A stretch of DNA of 64,000 bases from positions 285,287-349,286 of the forward strand of contig NZ_WVEM01000006.1 in assembly GCF_009847015.1 (NCBI RefSeq), in the 5' to 3' direction. A program made the position numbers and the translations under genes. The stretch is from Sunxiuqinia indica (lineage in GTDB: Bacteria > Bacteroidota > Bacteroidia > Bacteroidales > Prolixibacteraceae). The first letter of the stretch is position 1; each line of letters starts with the position of its first letter. Below, in pieces: positions 38,587 to 48,369 of this stretch. The notes beneath the pieces are model-generated. The model was not told the DNA's origin. It did not search any database and was given only the letters and a program-made list of their open reading frames with translations.

Positions 38587-38622
38587 AAACCCAGCCTGCC
38601 CGATATCGGGCAGGTTAGGTTT
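38587..38622. repeat. Intercistronic palindrome inside the glucan operon
   Basis: CCTGCCCGATATCGGGCAGG (38595-38614) is a perfect 20-bp palindrome. Beyond a symmetric 3x3 mismatch the flanks AAACC and GGTTT pair again. It separates the transporter/binding-protein genes from the enzyme genes. With no T-run it is unlikely to be a strong terminator; it could stabilise or process the mRNA so that susCD and the enzymes are expressed at different levels (inference). Confidence 0.65.
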
Positions 38623-38644
38623 TCAATTTAAAATCAAAGTGTAA

Positions 38645-40426
38645 CTAATTTATTTTTGTCGACTTAATTCCCTCTACGTGAGGACCAGACAATTCATCGA
38701 GATAGAATTCGTGTGTGCCTTCTCCGTTACCTGGATTCAGCATGATCCGAACGATATCATAATAATCGTGGTTATAGCGATTATCAGTCGTAACATCACT
38801 AGCCATCAATGGAGCTAATCCTGCATCCCATGATAGATCAGCAGTTCCCGCTCCAGAAAAATCATAGTCAGCTAGTTCCCAGGTATTGTCATTCTGAATG
38901 GTGTAAGTGAGCTCCACACCTGTTTGCCAGGCATTTCCACCCATATCCGTATTTTCCAATTTCAACAGTACCACATCACCCGCATTTCCATAAACCATAA
39001 TTCTGAAGGTTGAGATTGATCTCAGGTCAAAACGGTATCCTGCCGGAAGCTGCATATTTGCATTTGCCCACTGATTATCAGTTTTCGAGTAAAAAGCAAC
39101 GTTTGCACTTCTATTGGGATAAATGCGACTTGGATTGTCGGATTTTGCAACAAAACAGTCTTCACCAACGATTGGCGCTAACTGCACTTCGCTAAAGTCG
39201 TTATACATAACCATTTCGTCCAATAAAAATGGAACGTAATCCGGGTGATTGGCATCAACAGTTACGGATTCAAAAAGATTCAAGTCTCCAATTGATGTGC
39301 TTACTAGCGCGCTGATCATGTAAGTTCCGGCACGCATGTATGTATGCGAAACCACATCGGTATTACTGTCAGCAACAACTGTCTCTCCATCTCCAAAGTC
39401 GAAAATCACTCCATTAATCGCTTGCCCTGCTGGGATATCCATATTAGTCAATGAAGCCTCATAGGTATTCACTTCAGTTGCAGAAACATCAGTCACCAAA
39501 AGTTCAGCTGTTACAGAAGGTTTCACATAGCCTTTTGGAATCAGTTGATAATGCCAAGCGTTACCTTCAACACGGTCAATGGCAACTAGCTCTAACAAGT
39601 TTTCTTCGATTTTCAAAACCTCGTATGAACCATTGACAGCACCTACATCGAAACAGGGAAACATGGGAGTAGGTCCAGAAAGTGCCAAATACCACTTGCC
39701 ATCTCTTTCCTCTAAAAACCAACTACCGGGTTGCGGACTGTAGTCAACTACAAAATCAGAATCATCTTCATATCCATTACTGTAAGCTGGATCATCTGCT
39801 ACAAAACCCTTCACATAGCTTTGTCCGTGATTAGTCAATGTTGCACCAAATCCATTCACCTGAAAGTTAATTTCATCATCGTACAAAACACCAACAGCTT
39901 GCTTTGCCAATGGATCAGCATTCCACCATTCCAAACCATTGGAACCGGCTGGTCCAACCCCAAGGTGTCCCTTGGCTAAACTATCCAACACCCAGGTTTT
40001 TCCATCCAAGTCATCAACGCCACCACTCAGGAAAATAAATTCTTCGCTGGTAAAAATAGAGTAGTCCGTTTCTTCCTGAACAATCTGAGCAACTACTTTC
40101 TGAGTAGATGCTCCCGTATTGGTTGTAATGGTCAGGGTCACATCGTAGGTACCAGGAAGCGGATAATAAGCTTCAACCTCATTCCCTTCAGCGACACTAC
40201 CGTTTCCCAGGTCCCATTTTACCAGATGAATACCAGAAACTTCAGTATTGTTAACCATATTGAAATGGTACGCATCACTTCCCTGACTGACATTTGCCAT
40301 TACCTCCTCTTCTGAAGGAGGGTAACTTTCTCTGGCATCGCCCGAGTCAAATTCTTGCGGTTCGCAAGCGGTAAATAGCATTGCCAACATAGACATTAGC
40401 AAGCTAATTTTAAATATATTTTTCAT
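38645..40426 (-). CDS. PKD-domain surface glycan-binding lipoprotein
   Basis: The 593-residue lipoprotein (lipobox LFTAC, Cys21) occupies the SusE/F position directly downstream of SusD. Two PKD-like beta-sandwich domains are visible, at about 47-115 (VKWDLGNGSVAEG, YYPLPGTYDVTLTITT) and about 305-390 (GVIFDFGDGETV, HTYMRAGTYMISALV). The middle (about 120-300) and the C-terminal third (about 395-590, ending HEFYLDELSGPHVEG) are beta-rich; the latter looks like a carbohydrate-binding module. No catalytic motif was found. PKD-type surface proteins are typical partners of SusCD in laminarin loci, so it probably binds beta-glucan at the cell surface. Confidence 0.82.
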   Translation of the reverse strand: MKNIFKISLLMSMLAMLFTACEPQEFDSGDARESYPPSEEEVMANVSQGSDAYHFNMVNNTEVSGIHLVKWDLGNGSVAEGNEVEAYYPLPGTYDVTLTITTNTGASTQKVVAQIVQEETDYSIFTSEEFIFLSGGVDDLDGKTWVLDSLAKGHLGVGPAGSNGLEWWNADPLAKQAVGVLYDDEINFQVNGFGATLTNHGQSYVKGFVADDPAYSNGYEDDSDFVVDYSPQPGSWFLEERDGKWYLALSGPTPMFPCFDVGAVNGSYEVLKIEENLLELVAIDRVEGNAWHYQLIPKGYVKPSVTAELLVTDVSATEVNTYEASLTNMDIPAGQAINGVIFDFGDGETVVADSNTDVVSHTYMRAGTYMISALVSTSIGDLNLFESVTVDANHPDYVPFLLDEMVMYNDFSEVQLAPIVGEDCFVAKSDNPSRIYPNRSANVAFYSKTDNQWANANMQLPAGYRFDLRSISTFRIMVYGNAGDVVLLKLENTDMGGNAWQTGVELTYTIQNDNTWELADYDFSGAGTADLSWDAGLAPLMASDVTTDNRYNHDYYDIVRIMLNPGNGEGTHEFYLDELSGPHVEGIKSTKIN

Positions 40427-40446
40427 CGTTTTTTCAATTTTAGCGA

Positions 40447-41976
40447 TTAATAACCATCATTTTGAACTAGCTTGAACTCCCCTTCCGTTTTGTCGATTTC
40501 TGACTGAGGAATTGGCAGGTACTTTTTATTAGCATCCCACGTACGGGTTGAAGAATATTCAGGAAGGTTTTCAGTTAAGGTACTGCCTTCACCCCAGCGA
40601 ACGAGGTCCCAGAAGCGCATGCCTTCACCCAGAAACTCACGACGTCTTTCAAGCTTAACTAATTCCGCAGTTGGTGCTACAGGATCCAAGCCAGCGCGAT
40701 CTCTGATTTCGTTGATAGCAACTTCGGCCGTCAACTGTCCGACAGGAGCCACACCATGAATTACGATTAATTCAGCAGCATTCAGCAAGACCTCAGCATA
40801 ACGGAAGATCCGCAGGTTGTTTTCGTAGTTCAGGTCAACATCACCCGGTGGCTCATTATAGCCTTTGCGAGCAGCATATTTGCCCATAAAATAACCAGTA
40901 TTCTGAAAACGTGGCGTATAGGTTCCATCAGCAAAATGATTGATTGAAGCAGCCAGTCGCTCATCTCCATCTTCAAAAATATCGACTAACTCAGAACGTA
41001 CGGGTCCGAAACCCCAGCCACCTTGGAAAACTGACAAGCCACTTAACTGGTCAGCTCCACTCAATCCGTTTGGTGAGATAAAAGCAGGCAAGTTGGTTCC
41101 AAAACCAGTCCAACCATCGGCCCATGTTTTACCGCCATATTCACCTGGAAGATGATTTGCTTCCAGAATGGATCCGGCACCAAACTCACCTTCTCTGGTC
41201 CAAATAGATGCGAAGTTAGCCAAGCTATATTCGCCACTTTCATAAATTGCATTCATGTCGGCCAATACTTCAGCGTACTTAGACTCGTCGTTTTGATACA
41301 TCACTACGCGGGCTTTCAGCAGCATAGCAGCAGCTTTAGTTGCCCGTCCTTCTTTAGCACCGGACGCATTCATTGGCAGCTTGTCACCTTCCAATGCAAA
41401 ATTGACATCTTCAATAATTTCGGCGTATATTTCATCAGCCGTATATTGACGTGCAAAATAAGGTTCAGCCAAATCTTCTTCGAAATAAGGAATATTACCC
41501 CAAAACTTCCACAACCAATGCATGTAATAAGCACGTAGGAAGTGAGCTTCGGCATTGTATTGGGCCAGACTGGCTTCATCAACGCCTACCGCATTTTCGC
41601 ATGCCGAAATAGCATTATTACAACGAGCCAGTGCGTTATAGTAAATCGTCCAAAGGCCTTCGGGTAATTCGGTCGGAGTGGCATCCAACTGCGACAAGCG
41701 GTACAATTGCCCCTGATCACCAGCGTCACCACCACCTTTGAAAATATCATCTGAGCGAAGGTCAGACATCAGAACGATACTATTATAGTTATTGTTTGCA
41801 TAACTATCGAACAGTAGAACCTGGTAACAGGAGCCTAAGTTTGATAAAATAGCACCCTCAGTTGCTGTTCCTCCTGACGCCTGAGAATCAGTCGGATAAT
41901 TTGTAAGGAAATCATCCGTGCACGATGTAAATCCCAATATCGCAATAAAGACTATTGCTTTAATATATTTATTCAT
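40447..41976 (-). CDS. susD: SusD/RagB family glycan-binding lipoprotein (glucan locus)
   Basis: The 509-residue lipoprotein (lipobox FTSC, Cys19) has the SusD architecture: NYPTDSQ near the N-terminus, TPR-like helices with HFLRAYYMHWLWKFWGNIPY, and the C-terminal RagB/SusD signature ERRREFLGEGMRFWDLVRWG followed by YLPIPQSEIDKTEG. It caps the SusC channel and binds the glycan at the cell surface. It lies 22 bases downstream of susC and 20 bases upstream of the PKD lipoprotein gene, so it is co-transcribed with both. Confidence 0.96.
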   Translation of the reverse strand: MNKYIKAIVFIAILGFTSCTDDFLTNYPTDSQASGGTATEGAILSNLGSCYQVLLFDSYANNNYNSIVLMSDLRSDDIFKGGGDAGDQGQLYRLSQLDATPTELPEGLWTIYYNALARCNNAISACENAVGVDEASLAQYNAEAHFLRAYYMHWLWKFWGNIPYFEEDLAEPYFARQYTADEIYAEIIEDVNFALEGDKLPMNASGAKEGRATKAAAMLLKARVVMYQNDESKYAEVLADMNAIYESGEYSLANFASIWTREGEFGAGSILEANHLPGEYGGKTWADGWTGFGTNLPAFISPNGLSGADQLSGLSVFQGGWGFGPVRSELVDIFEDGDERLAASINHFADGTYTPRFQNTGYFMGKYAARKGYNEPPGDVDLNYENNLRIFRYAEVLLNAAELIVIHGVAPVGQLTAEVAINEIRDRAGLDPVAPTAELVKLERRREFLGEGMRFWDLVRWGEGSTLTENLPEYSSTRTWDANKKYLPIPQSEIDKTEGEFKLVQNDGY

Positions 41977-41998
41977 AACTTCTTCTGTTTTTTATTGA

Positions 41999-44900
41999 TT
42001 AAAAAGTAATATTAGCTCCAATGTTAATTGTTCTTGATTGAGGATAGATTCCCCGGTCAATACCAATTGTTGTATAGCCACCAGATGCAACTTCAGGATC
42101 GAAACCATCGTAATCAGTTATCGTCAAAAGGTTCTCCGCTGAAACAAATACGCGCAGGCGTGAGATCGATGCTTTTTGCAATAATGCCGTTGGCAAAGAA
42201 TAACCCAGTTGAATATTTTTCAAGCGTGCATAAGAACCATCTTTGATATATAAATCAGATGATCTCCAGTTCCGGTTATTGTTTAAATTGGTTATGCGAG
42301 GAATTGAATTTGAAGTTCCTTCGCCAGTCCAGCGATCCAGAATCCAGCTTGGACGGTTCATTGCAGGAATATCACCACGCTGCGAGAAGTCAAAGATGTC
42401 GTTTCCTAAAGATCCTTGCCAAAACATATTGAAGTCAAACTGCTTCCATTCAGCACCCACTGTAAAACCATAGGTCCAGTCGGGCATTCCTTTACCAATT
42501 TTCGTTTTATCATCATCTGTAATACTTTCGTCACCATTAAAATCAACAAAACGAACATCGCCGGGTTTGGCATTTTCGCCATACAAACTGTTGTAAGCAT
42601 CCGCTTCTGCTTGATTCTGAAGCAGGCCATCGGTTTCATATCCATAGAAATAAGGAAATACTTCGCCATTCATCCCTTTCACATAACTTCCAACACCTGA
42701 CGCCCCAGCGGATTCGTAAATCGCTTCACCGGAGTCATTCCCCATATTGATCAGTTTGTTTTTCAGGTAAGTAGCATTAGCTGAGATATTGTAGCTAAAG
42801 TCCCCTGCACTCCCTCTGTAACCTAATTCAAACTCTAATCCGCTGTTTTCCATATCTCCAGCATTAGCAATAGGAGCACCTTTTCCAACATAACCAGGAA
42901 TTGGCTGATCAATTAACATCCCATTAGTTGTCTTCTTGAAATAATCAAAACCAAAGGATAAGGCACTGTTCAGGAACCGGGTATCGAAACCAATATCAAT
43001 TTGTTCTGATTCTTCCCATTTCACATCGGCGTTTGCCAATTTTGAAGGACTGCTACCGTACTGCATGTACATATCGTCATCCGTTCCAAAGTAGTAGTTC
43101 TGATTACCAGCCATCAAACTCGTGTAGGCGAAGTTACCAATCCGGTTATTCCCGTTGGTTCCCCAGCTCGCTCTCAGCTTCAGGTAATTAAACCACTCTG
43201 GTACGTTTTCCATAAATGCTTCGTTGAGTACGTTCCACCCCACGGAGAATGAAGGGAAAATAGCCCATTTGTTGTTGGGTCCGAATGAGGAAGAACCGTC
43301 ACGGCGAATAGTAGCCTGCAAAATGTACTTTTCATCAAAGTTATAATCTAAACGACCAAAGTAAGACGCCAGCGTTTCGTTGGAGAAACCTCCGGTTCCG
43401 CCAGCTACGCGTCCTTCGGTAGGAGGAGCAATGGCATAATCAATGTTAGCTTTCCTCGGATCGCTTTCCAACAAATCGTAGTCATCACCATATAAGTGAC
43501 GAACTGTATATTCCTGAGCCGACTGCCCTAGCAGTACCGTAAAATTGTGTTTCTCATTAATTGTCTTGGCATAGGTCAGCGTATTTTCAAGCTGCCAGGC
43601 AAAACCACGATGCATGTTTGAGTAGACATGGCTTTGCGTCAGGTCTTTTCCCTGTGTTGCCAAAAAGTGCTCAAATTCGTAACCATCTGCTCCCCAGAAA
43701 GCCAGATCAACTCCGTAGCTTGATTTGAGTTTCAAGCCCTCAACCACGTTGATTTCTCCCCAAAAGGAAGAGACGAATTTATCTTCATTATTTTCACCTC
43801 CGGTAGGTGCATTCAACATAGCCACCGGGTTGGCAATTTCCTGAAACCCTGCTGGCGGAATCGAAAATACATTTCCGTTTTCATCGGTCACCGCGTTGGG
43901 GTGAGCAGCCAAAACAGCATCCGGGTCTTGAGCATAAACCGGAACAAGCGGATTGAAAGTGAGAGCACTTCCTAAAATAGAACCATACTCTGAGTTGGTT
44001 TCAATACCGCTAGATAAAACACGCGAGTAACCTGCATTCACCCCTACTTTTACATTATTCAGAAAGGAACGGTCAGCCTCAAAAACATTGTACGTTGTAT
44101 TCGAGCGGATACTATAACGCTCATAATTTGAACGACCATAATCTCCTCCAACGATACCTTCTTGGTTAAGATACCCAAAAGATAAAAAGTAGGTCACATC
44201 GTCACTACCACCATTAATACTGATTTGATGCGATTGCACCGGAGCATCGTAGTTAAAAGTTTCATCCTGCCAATCGGTTCCAGCACCAGCATTGGCAATT
44301 TGGTCAGCAGAATAACGAGGCGCTTTATTGTCATTCAACTCCCCTTCGTTCATAATCATCATGTACTCTTTGGCATTCAGCACTGATTTCTTTTTCCAGG
44401 GATTTTGCATTCCATAAGAAAAGTCGTAGTTAATAGACGCCTTGCCTGATTTACCTTTTTTTGTTGTCACCAAAATAACTCCGTTGGCAGCTCTTGCTCC
44501 ATAAACAGCCGCAGAAGCAGCATCTTTCAGCACTTCAACAGATTCAATATCAGATGGATTTAAGTAGCTAATACCACCGCCAACAGCCATTCCGTCGACA
44601 ATATAAAGAGGTTCACTATTGTTAATAGTACCAATACCACGAATTCTGACTTTCGAATCAGACCCCGGTTGACCGGAACTTTGTGTGATTTGAACTCCGG
44701 AAACACGTCCTTTCATAACATCTTCAATCCGAGTTGGAGTTGAATTTTCCATCTCCTCTGAAGACACGCTGCTAATTGCAGCCGTTACAACGCTTTTCTT
44801 TTGTACTCCATAACCAACCACAACGACCTCATCAAGGTCCGTATAGTCTCCAGATAGCACAGCATCAATAGTAGTCTTACCGTCCACTTCAATCCTTTGA

Positions 44901-45133
44901 GTTTCCATACCGATATAAGAAAATACCAGTGTTGCGTCTGTCGGTACTTCTAACGTATAATTACCATCAATATCGGTAACTGTACCATTAATTGTCCCCA
45001 AAACAGATACCGTTACCCCAGGCAGGGGTTGTCCATCTTCTTTCGCAGTTACATTACCCGTAACGGATACTTCCTGGGCAAGTAAACTCAAGCTAAAGAA
45101 AGAACAGAATAAAATAAATAAGATTCGTTTCAT
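41999..45133 (-). CDS. susC: SusC/RagA family TonB-linked outer membrane protein (glucan locus)
   Basis: The 1044-residue protein has a signal peptide (1-19), a carboxypeptidase-like regulatory domain (about 22-100, GVTVSVLGTINGTVTDIDGN), the TonB box/plug entry DEVVVVGYGVQKK and a plug domain (about 115-230, RIRGIGTINNSEPLYIVDG, SAAVYGARAANGVILVTTKK). The long barrel ends INIGANITF. There is no STN domain, so it is not expected to signal to an anti-sigma factor; regulation is more likely through the upstream membrane sensor. It imports glucan oligosaccharides with SusD. Confidence 0.97.
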   Translation of the reverse strand: MKRILFILFCSFFSLSLLAQEVSVTGNVTAKEDGQPLPGVTVSVLGTINGTVTDIDGNYTLEVPTDATLVFSYIGMETQRIEVDGKTTIDAVLSGDYTDLDEVVVVGYGVQKKSVVTAAISSVSSEEMENSTPTRIEDVMKGRVSGVQITQSSGQPGSDSKVRIRGIGTINNSEPLYIVDGMAVGGGISYLNPSDIESVEVLKDAASAAVYGARAANGVILVTTKKGKSGKASINYDFSYGMQNPWKKKSVLNAKEYMMIMNEGELNDNKAPRYSADQIANAGAGTDWQDETFNYDAPVQSHQISINGGSDDVTYFLSFGYLNQEGIVGGDYGRSNYERYSIRSNTTYNVFEADRSFLNNVKVGVNAGYSRVLSSGIETNSEYGSILGSALTFNPLVPVYAQDPDAVLAAHPNAVTDENGNVFSIPPAGFQEIANPVAMLNAPTGGENNEDKFVSSFWGEINVVEGLKLKSSYGVDLAFWGADGYEFEHFLATQGKDLTQSHVYSNMHRGFAWQLENTLTYAKTINEKHNFTVLLGQSAQEYTVRHLYGDDYDLLESDPRKANIDYAIAPPTEGRVAGGTGGFSNETLASYFGRLDYNFDEKYILQATIRRDGSSSFGPNNKWAIFPSFSVGWNVLNEAFMENVPEWFNYLKLRASWGTNGNNRIGNFAYTSLMAGNQNYYFGTDDDMYMQYGSSPSKLANADVKWEESEQIDIGFDTRFLNSALSFGFDYFKKTTNGMLIDQPIPGYVGKGAPIANAGDMENSGLEFELGYRGSAGDFSYNISANATYLKNKLINMGNDSGEAIYESAGASGVGSYVKGMNGEVFPYFYGYETDGLLQNQAEADAYNSLYGENAKPGDVRFVDFNGDESITDDDKTKIGKGMPDWTYGFTVGAEWKQFDFNMFWQGSLGNDIFDFSQRGDIPAMNRPSWILDRWTGEGTSNSIPRITNLNNNRNWRSSDLYIKDGSYARLKNIQLGYSLPTALLQKASISRLRVFVSAENLLTITDYDGFDPEVASGGYTTIGIDRGIYPQSRTINIGANITF

Positions 45134-45369
45134 GCGTTAAGTTTTAAATAGCAAATAATCTTTTTTACAAATTAATTTTGACTCAAATATGTACTTTACC
45201 AGCAGGACAGTAAAACTATTGCGTACTTCAATAATACTACATAAGGATATCCCAGACTACAACAAAAATACTACATAAAAATACTTAATGCCTATATATC
45301 AGATAATTAAAAAAGTATAAGTATTGTTTTTTGATACATCACACAGCAATGTGTTATACAACAGGACAG
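45134..45369 (-). promoter_or_regulatory. Promoter region of the glucan operon with direct repeats
   Basis: This AT-rich gap separates susC from its putative regulator. AATACTACATAA occurs at 45233-45244 and 45267-45278, 34 bases apart start to start, about three helical turns. CAGGACAGT also occurs twice (45203-45211 and 45362-45370). The first pair is a candidate binding site for the LuxR-type regulator. A near-match to the -7 consensus, CATATTTG on the minus strand, lies at about 45185-45192. Confidence 0.4.
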
Positions 45370-48276
45370 TTAAATGTTGGAAATAAACGTTCCTAAATTA
45401 GTTTCCCGATCCAAATCTAACTTTTTCCGTAAACGATAACGGCTGATCTCTATTCCACGAGTTGATATATTTTGAAGAGCTGCAATTTCCTTGGTGGGAA
45501 TATTCATTTTAATGTAAGCACACAGTTTCTGTTCTCGTGGTGTTAAGGAAGGATATGTTTCACTAAGGCGTTTAAAAAAGTCTTCGTGTACCTCATCAAA
45601 ATACGTTTCAAAAAGCTCTTTTTGCTTTTTATCATCGAATTCTTTATCGATACGACTAATGATTAAGCTAACTTTCGACTTCATGCCACTATCTGTTGCT
45701 TGATTTTGCAAGCCTTTCAGCTCTTCTTTCAACCGTGCCATGAATTTATTTTTCTGAACAAGGCTCATCGTTTGATTAGCCAATTCCTTATCCAAATGTA
45801 TCATTTTCCCACGCAACTTCTCATTACGAAGCTTCACAATTTCACGCTCAGATATCAATGCTTCACGCTGATATTGCTGGAGCTGCTTCCGATGTTCCTG
45901 TAGGCTTTTTAAGCGTTCTCTTCGTTTGGAAATCTTTACCCGATAATACATGTACCAAATTGTTAGTCCAATCAGACTAAGTACAAACAAGGCATACAAG
46001 GTAAATGCAACTATTGACCGATACCACGGAGGCTTAATGTAAAATGCAAAGCTGGCAGTTTCGGTTTCCAACTGAAAAGGATCCATTGCTTTCACTTTAA
46101 AAACATAGTCTCCCTCGCGTAAATTCATAAACTCACAACTCGACTCTTCTGACCACTCCGACCACTCGCTGCTATAGTTTTCAAGAAAATAACTAAACTC
46201 CGTATTGTTAAAGCTGTTGTAATCGGGACAAGAATATGTAAATTCCAGATTATTGCCTTTATGTTGAAATATCAGTGAATCCTCAGGAATATCAGGTGAC
46301 ATCAGGGAAGGATTAAACGCTTTACCATTATGCAAATTGGTGACATCCCGAATAAACACATTAAATTTTTCCTCTTGATTTGCCTGGTAATTTGGCCTGT
46401 AGTGTGCCAAACCATCAACAAGCGTAATGAACGTATTCTGACGATCAACAGTCTCAATATGCTGAAAACCTGAAATAATATGTCCTGACAACTTTTCAAA
46501 AGGACCGATCACTTTATTATAGGTACCATCTTCCTGAAACCTTAAAACACCAGGAACGTTTTCTCCCACAAACCAGATATTTCCAAACTGATCTTCCTTA
46601 ATGTAATCGATGTCTTTCTGCTCTTCAAAAATGCTGTTATAATATTCCGATCGTTCAAATCGATTTAAAGCCGCATCGTACTCATAAATACCATTAGGTG
46701 AGGTGAAGACAATATCATCACCAACGGTCATCAGGTTTAAATAAATATTTGAAGGAAATCCATCATTTGAATTAAAAAAGTCGTAATGAATAACACTATC
46801 CAACTGCTGATTCAGGCGAATACGAAAGACGCCTTTAAACCCATGACTCATCCAGATATCACCATTTTTGTCCTGTGCTATTAATTTGGATGATTCTGAA
46901 AACCCTTTAATTTCATTAACAAGCTCCCACGATTGACGATCATTGTCTTTTTTGAAAAGAGTCAGCCCATTGTAATTTCCACCAATTAAATACTCATCCT
47001 GATCCTTCAGTTCGAGGAATGTCCAGGCCCCATTCACATTCGACACCAATTTTGCTTCTTCTCCTTCAATAACGTAAGTCCCATTATTGTGTCCACATAA
47101 AATCACCTCCTGATGAACCTCCAGACACCAAACCTGTCCCACTGTATTTGGTATTAACCTAAACCCCTCTGGATTTAGATCAACTTCCTCCGGCCAATCT
47201 TTTACAAAAAGACCGTGGTTTGTTCCAACATATAGCTTTCCCTTATAAACTAAGGTTGTGTATGTTGCCCCAAGCCCTTCCTCATCATACATAAAGGTAA
47301 AAGGCGAACTGACATCAACATAGTCAATCCCGTTATCAAGGCCCAGCCAAAGATTGTTATCCTGGTCGGTACCAACACTGAGGATTGTATTATTCTGGAG
47401 ACCTTTTTTTTTGTTGATATGTTGGACTATCGTTCCGGTTTCATCAGTAATCAACAATCCATTTTGTATGGTTCCAAATGCGTAGTATGCCTCCATAAAC
47501 CGGGTAGCCGAAAAAACTTGATTAGCCATCAAGAACTGATTGGCAGGCCCTGTCCAAGCCTTAAGTTTTGAACCATCATAGGTAAAAACACCATGATTTG
47601 CAGTTCCAATCAAAAGACGGTTATTAAAAATGGGCAAGATTGTCCAAACCTCTTTATCTTTCAACAATTCAAGTCCGGGAAGATCAAAAAACTGTCCTTG
47701 CCGATATTCCCTTATTCCTTCAAGCTCATCCTGTACCCATAATTGACCGTTGACGTAAAACGAAAATCGAAGTCGATTTGGCAATTCAACCATTGACATC
47801 TGTTTATTCCGATAGATAAAGAGATAAGTATAAGATTGAAATACAACTCCAAAACTAGTGAGGTGAATGCGCCATACTTCTTCAAAATTACGGGCTTCAG
47901 CTGGCACTAGCTCCAATAAGGAGTGGTATCGAAGCTTTCCATCAACACCAGGCTCCATATAACCAAAATCATTTTGCTGCCCTAAATAAATGCGTCCATT
48001 TTCGTCAATAGCAAGCGACCGAACAATGGATTGATTCGGCAAATCATACAATTGCCAGTGATTGCCATCGAACTCCAACAAGCCATCGTTATTGGCAAAA
48101 TAGATGAAATCGTTTTTCCCTCTTTCTACTTGCCAATTTTGTGTTCCTGCCTCATAGGTTTGCTTTGTGAAATTTCGAATATCAGGAACCCCAATATCTT
48201 TTAATTGGCCGTAAGAGAACACGCTCATAAAAAGCGATACCAAAAGAAAAAAGTATTTAAACTGAGTAAAGCGCAT
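45370..48276 (-). CDS. Membrane-spanning propeller/Y_Y_Y sensor with LuxR-type HTH
   Basis: The 968-residue protein has a signal peptide (1-23, ending FSYGQ), a large periplasmic region of propeller repeats (about 30-680; repeats such as LWLGLDNGIDYVD, YVGTNHGLFVKDW, IWMSHGFKGVFRIR), a Y_Y_Y domain (about 690-745, LREGDYVFKVKAMDP), one membrane helix (about 752-778), a coiled coil (about 780-880) and a C-terminal LuxR/GerE-type HTH (about 905-968, LTPREQKLCAYIKMNIPTKE). It lacks the histidine kinase and receiver domains of a hybrid two-component (HTCS) regulator and instead couples ligand sensing directly to a DNA-binding domain. It probably activates the adjacent glucan operon in response to oligosaccharide. 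The transcript appears almost leaderless. Confidence 0.9.
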   Translation of the reverse strand: MRFTQFKYFFLLVSLFMSVFSYGQLKDIGVPDIRNFTKQTYEAGTQNWQVERGKNDFIYFANNDGLLEFDGNHWQLYDLPNQSIVRSLAIDENGRIYLGQQNDFGYMEPGVDGKLRYHSLLELVPAEARNFEEVWRIHLTSFGVVFQSYTYLFIYRNKQMSMVELPNRLRFSFYVNGQLWVQDELEGIREYRQGQFFDLPGLELLKDKEVWTILPIFNNRLLIGTANHGVFTYDGSKLKAWTGPANQFLMANQVFSATRFMEAYYAFGTIQNGLLITDETGTIVQHINKKKGLQNNTILSVGTDQDNNLWLGLDNGIDYVDVSSPFTFMYDEEGLGATYTTLVYKGKLYVGTNHGLFVKDWPEEVDLNPEGFRLIPNTVGQVWCLEVHQEVILCGHNNGTYVIEGEEAKLVSNVNGAWTFLELKDQDEYLIGGNYNGLTLFKKDNDRQSWELVNEIKGFSESSKLIAQDKNGDIWMSHGFKGVFRIRLNQQLDSVIHYDFFNSNDGFPSNIYLNLMTVGDDIVFTSPNGIYEYDAALNRFERSEYYNSIFEEQKDIDYIKEDQFGNIWFVGENVPGVLRFQEDGTYNKVIGPFEKLSGHIISGFQHIETVDRQNTFITLVDGLAHYRPNYQANQEEKFNVFIRDVTNLHNGKAFNPSLMSPDIPEDSLIFQHKGNNLEFTYSCPDYNSFNNTEFSYFLENYSSEWSEWSEESSCEFMNLREGDYVFKVKAMDPFQLETETASFAFYIKPPWYRSIVAFTLYALFVLSLIGLTIWYMYYRVKISKRRERLKSLQEHRKQLQQYQREALISEREIVKLRNEKLRGKMIHLDKELANQTMSLVQKNKFMARLKEELKGLQNQATDSGMKSKVSLIISRIDKEFDDKKQKELFETYFDEVHEDFFKRLSETYPSLTPREQKLCAYIKMNIPTKEIAALQNISTRGIEISRYRLRKKLDLDRETNLGTFISNI

Positions 48277-48280
48277 AAAA

Positions 48281-48288
48281 CAAATATA
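48281..48288 (-). promoter_or_regulatory. Probable -7 element of the sensor gene
   Basis: The minus strand reads TATATTTG, matching TAnnTTTG, and only four T residues separate it from the ATG. Transcription from this element would start at or next to the start codon. The 93-base gap also serves the divergent nucleosidase gene. Confidence 0.5.
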
Positions 48289-48369
48289 GCAAAAACGATT
48301 TTTTTGTCATTGGTAATGTTTTATAACCTACAAGACTACTATTTTTACCAAAATTTTGAATTGATAACT

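Noticed and set aside
48205..48369. 55-residue N-terminal extension of the MTA/SAH nucleosidase
   Set aside because: It overlaps the divergent sensor gene and precedes the conserved first strand of the enzyme.
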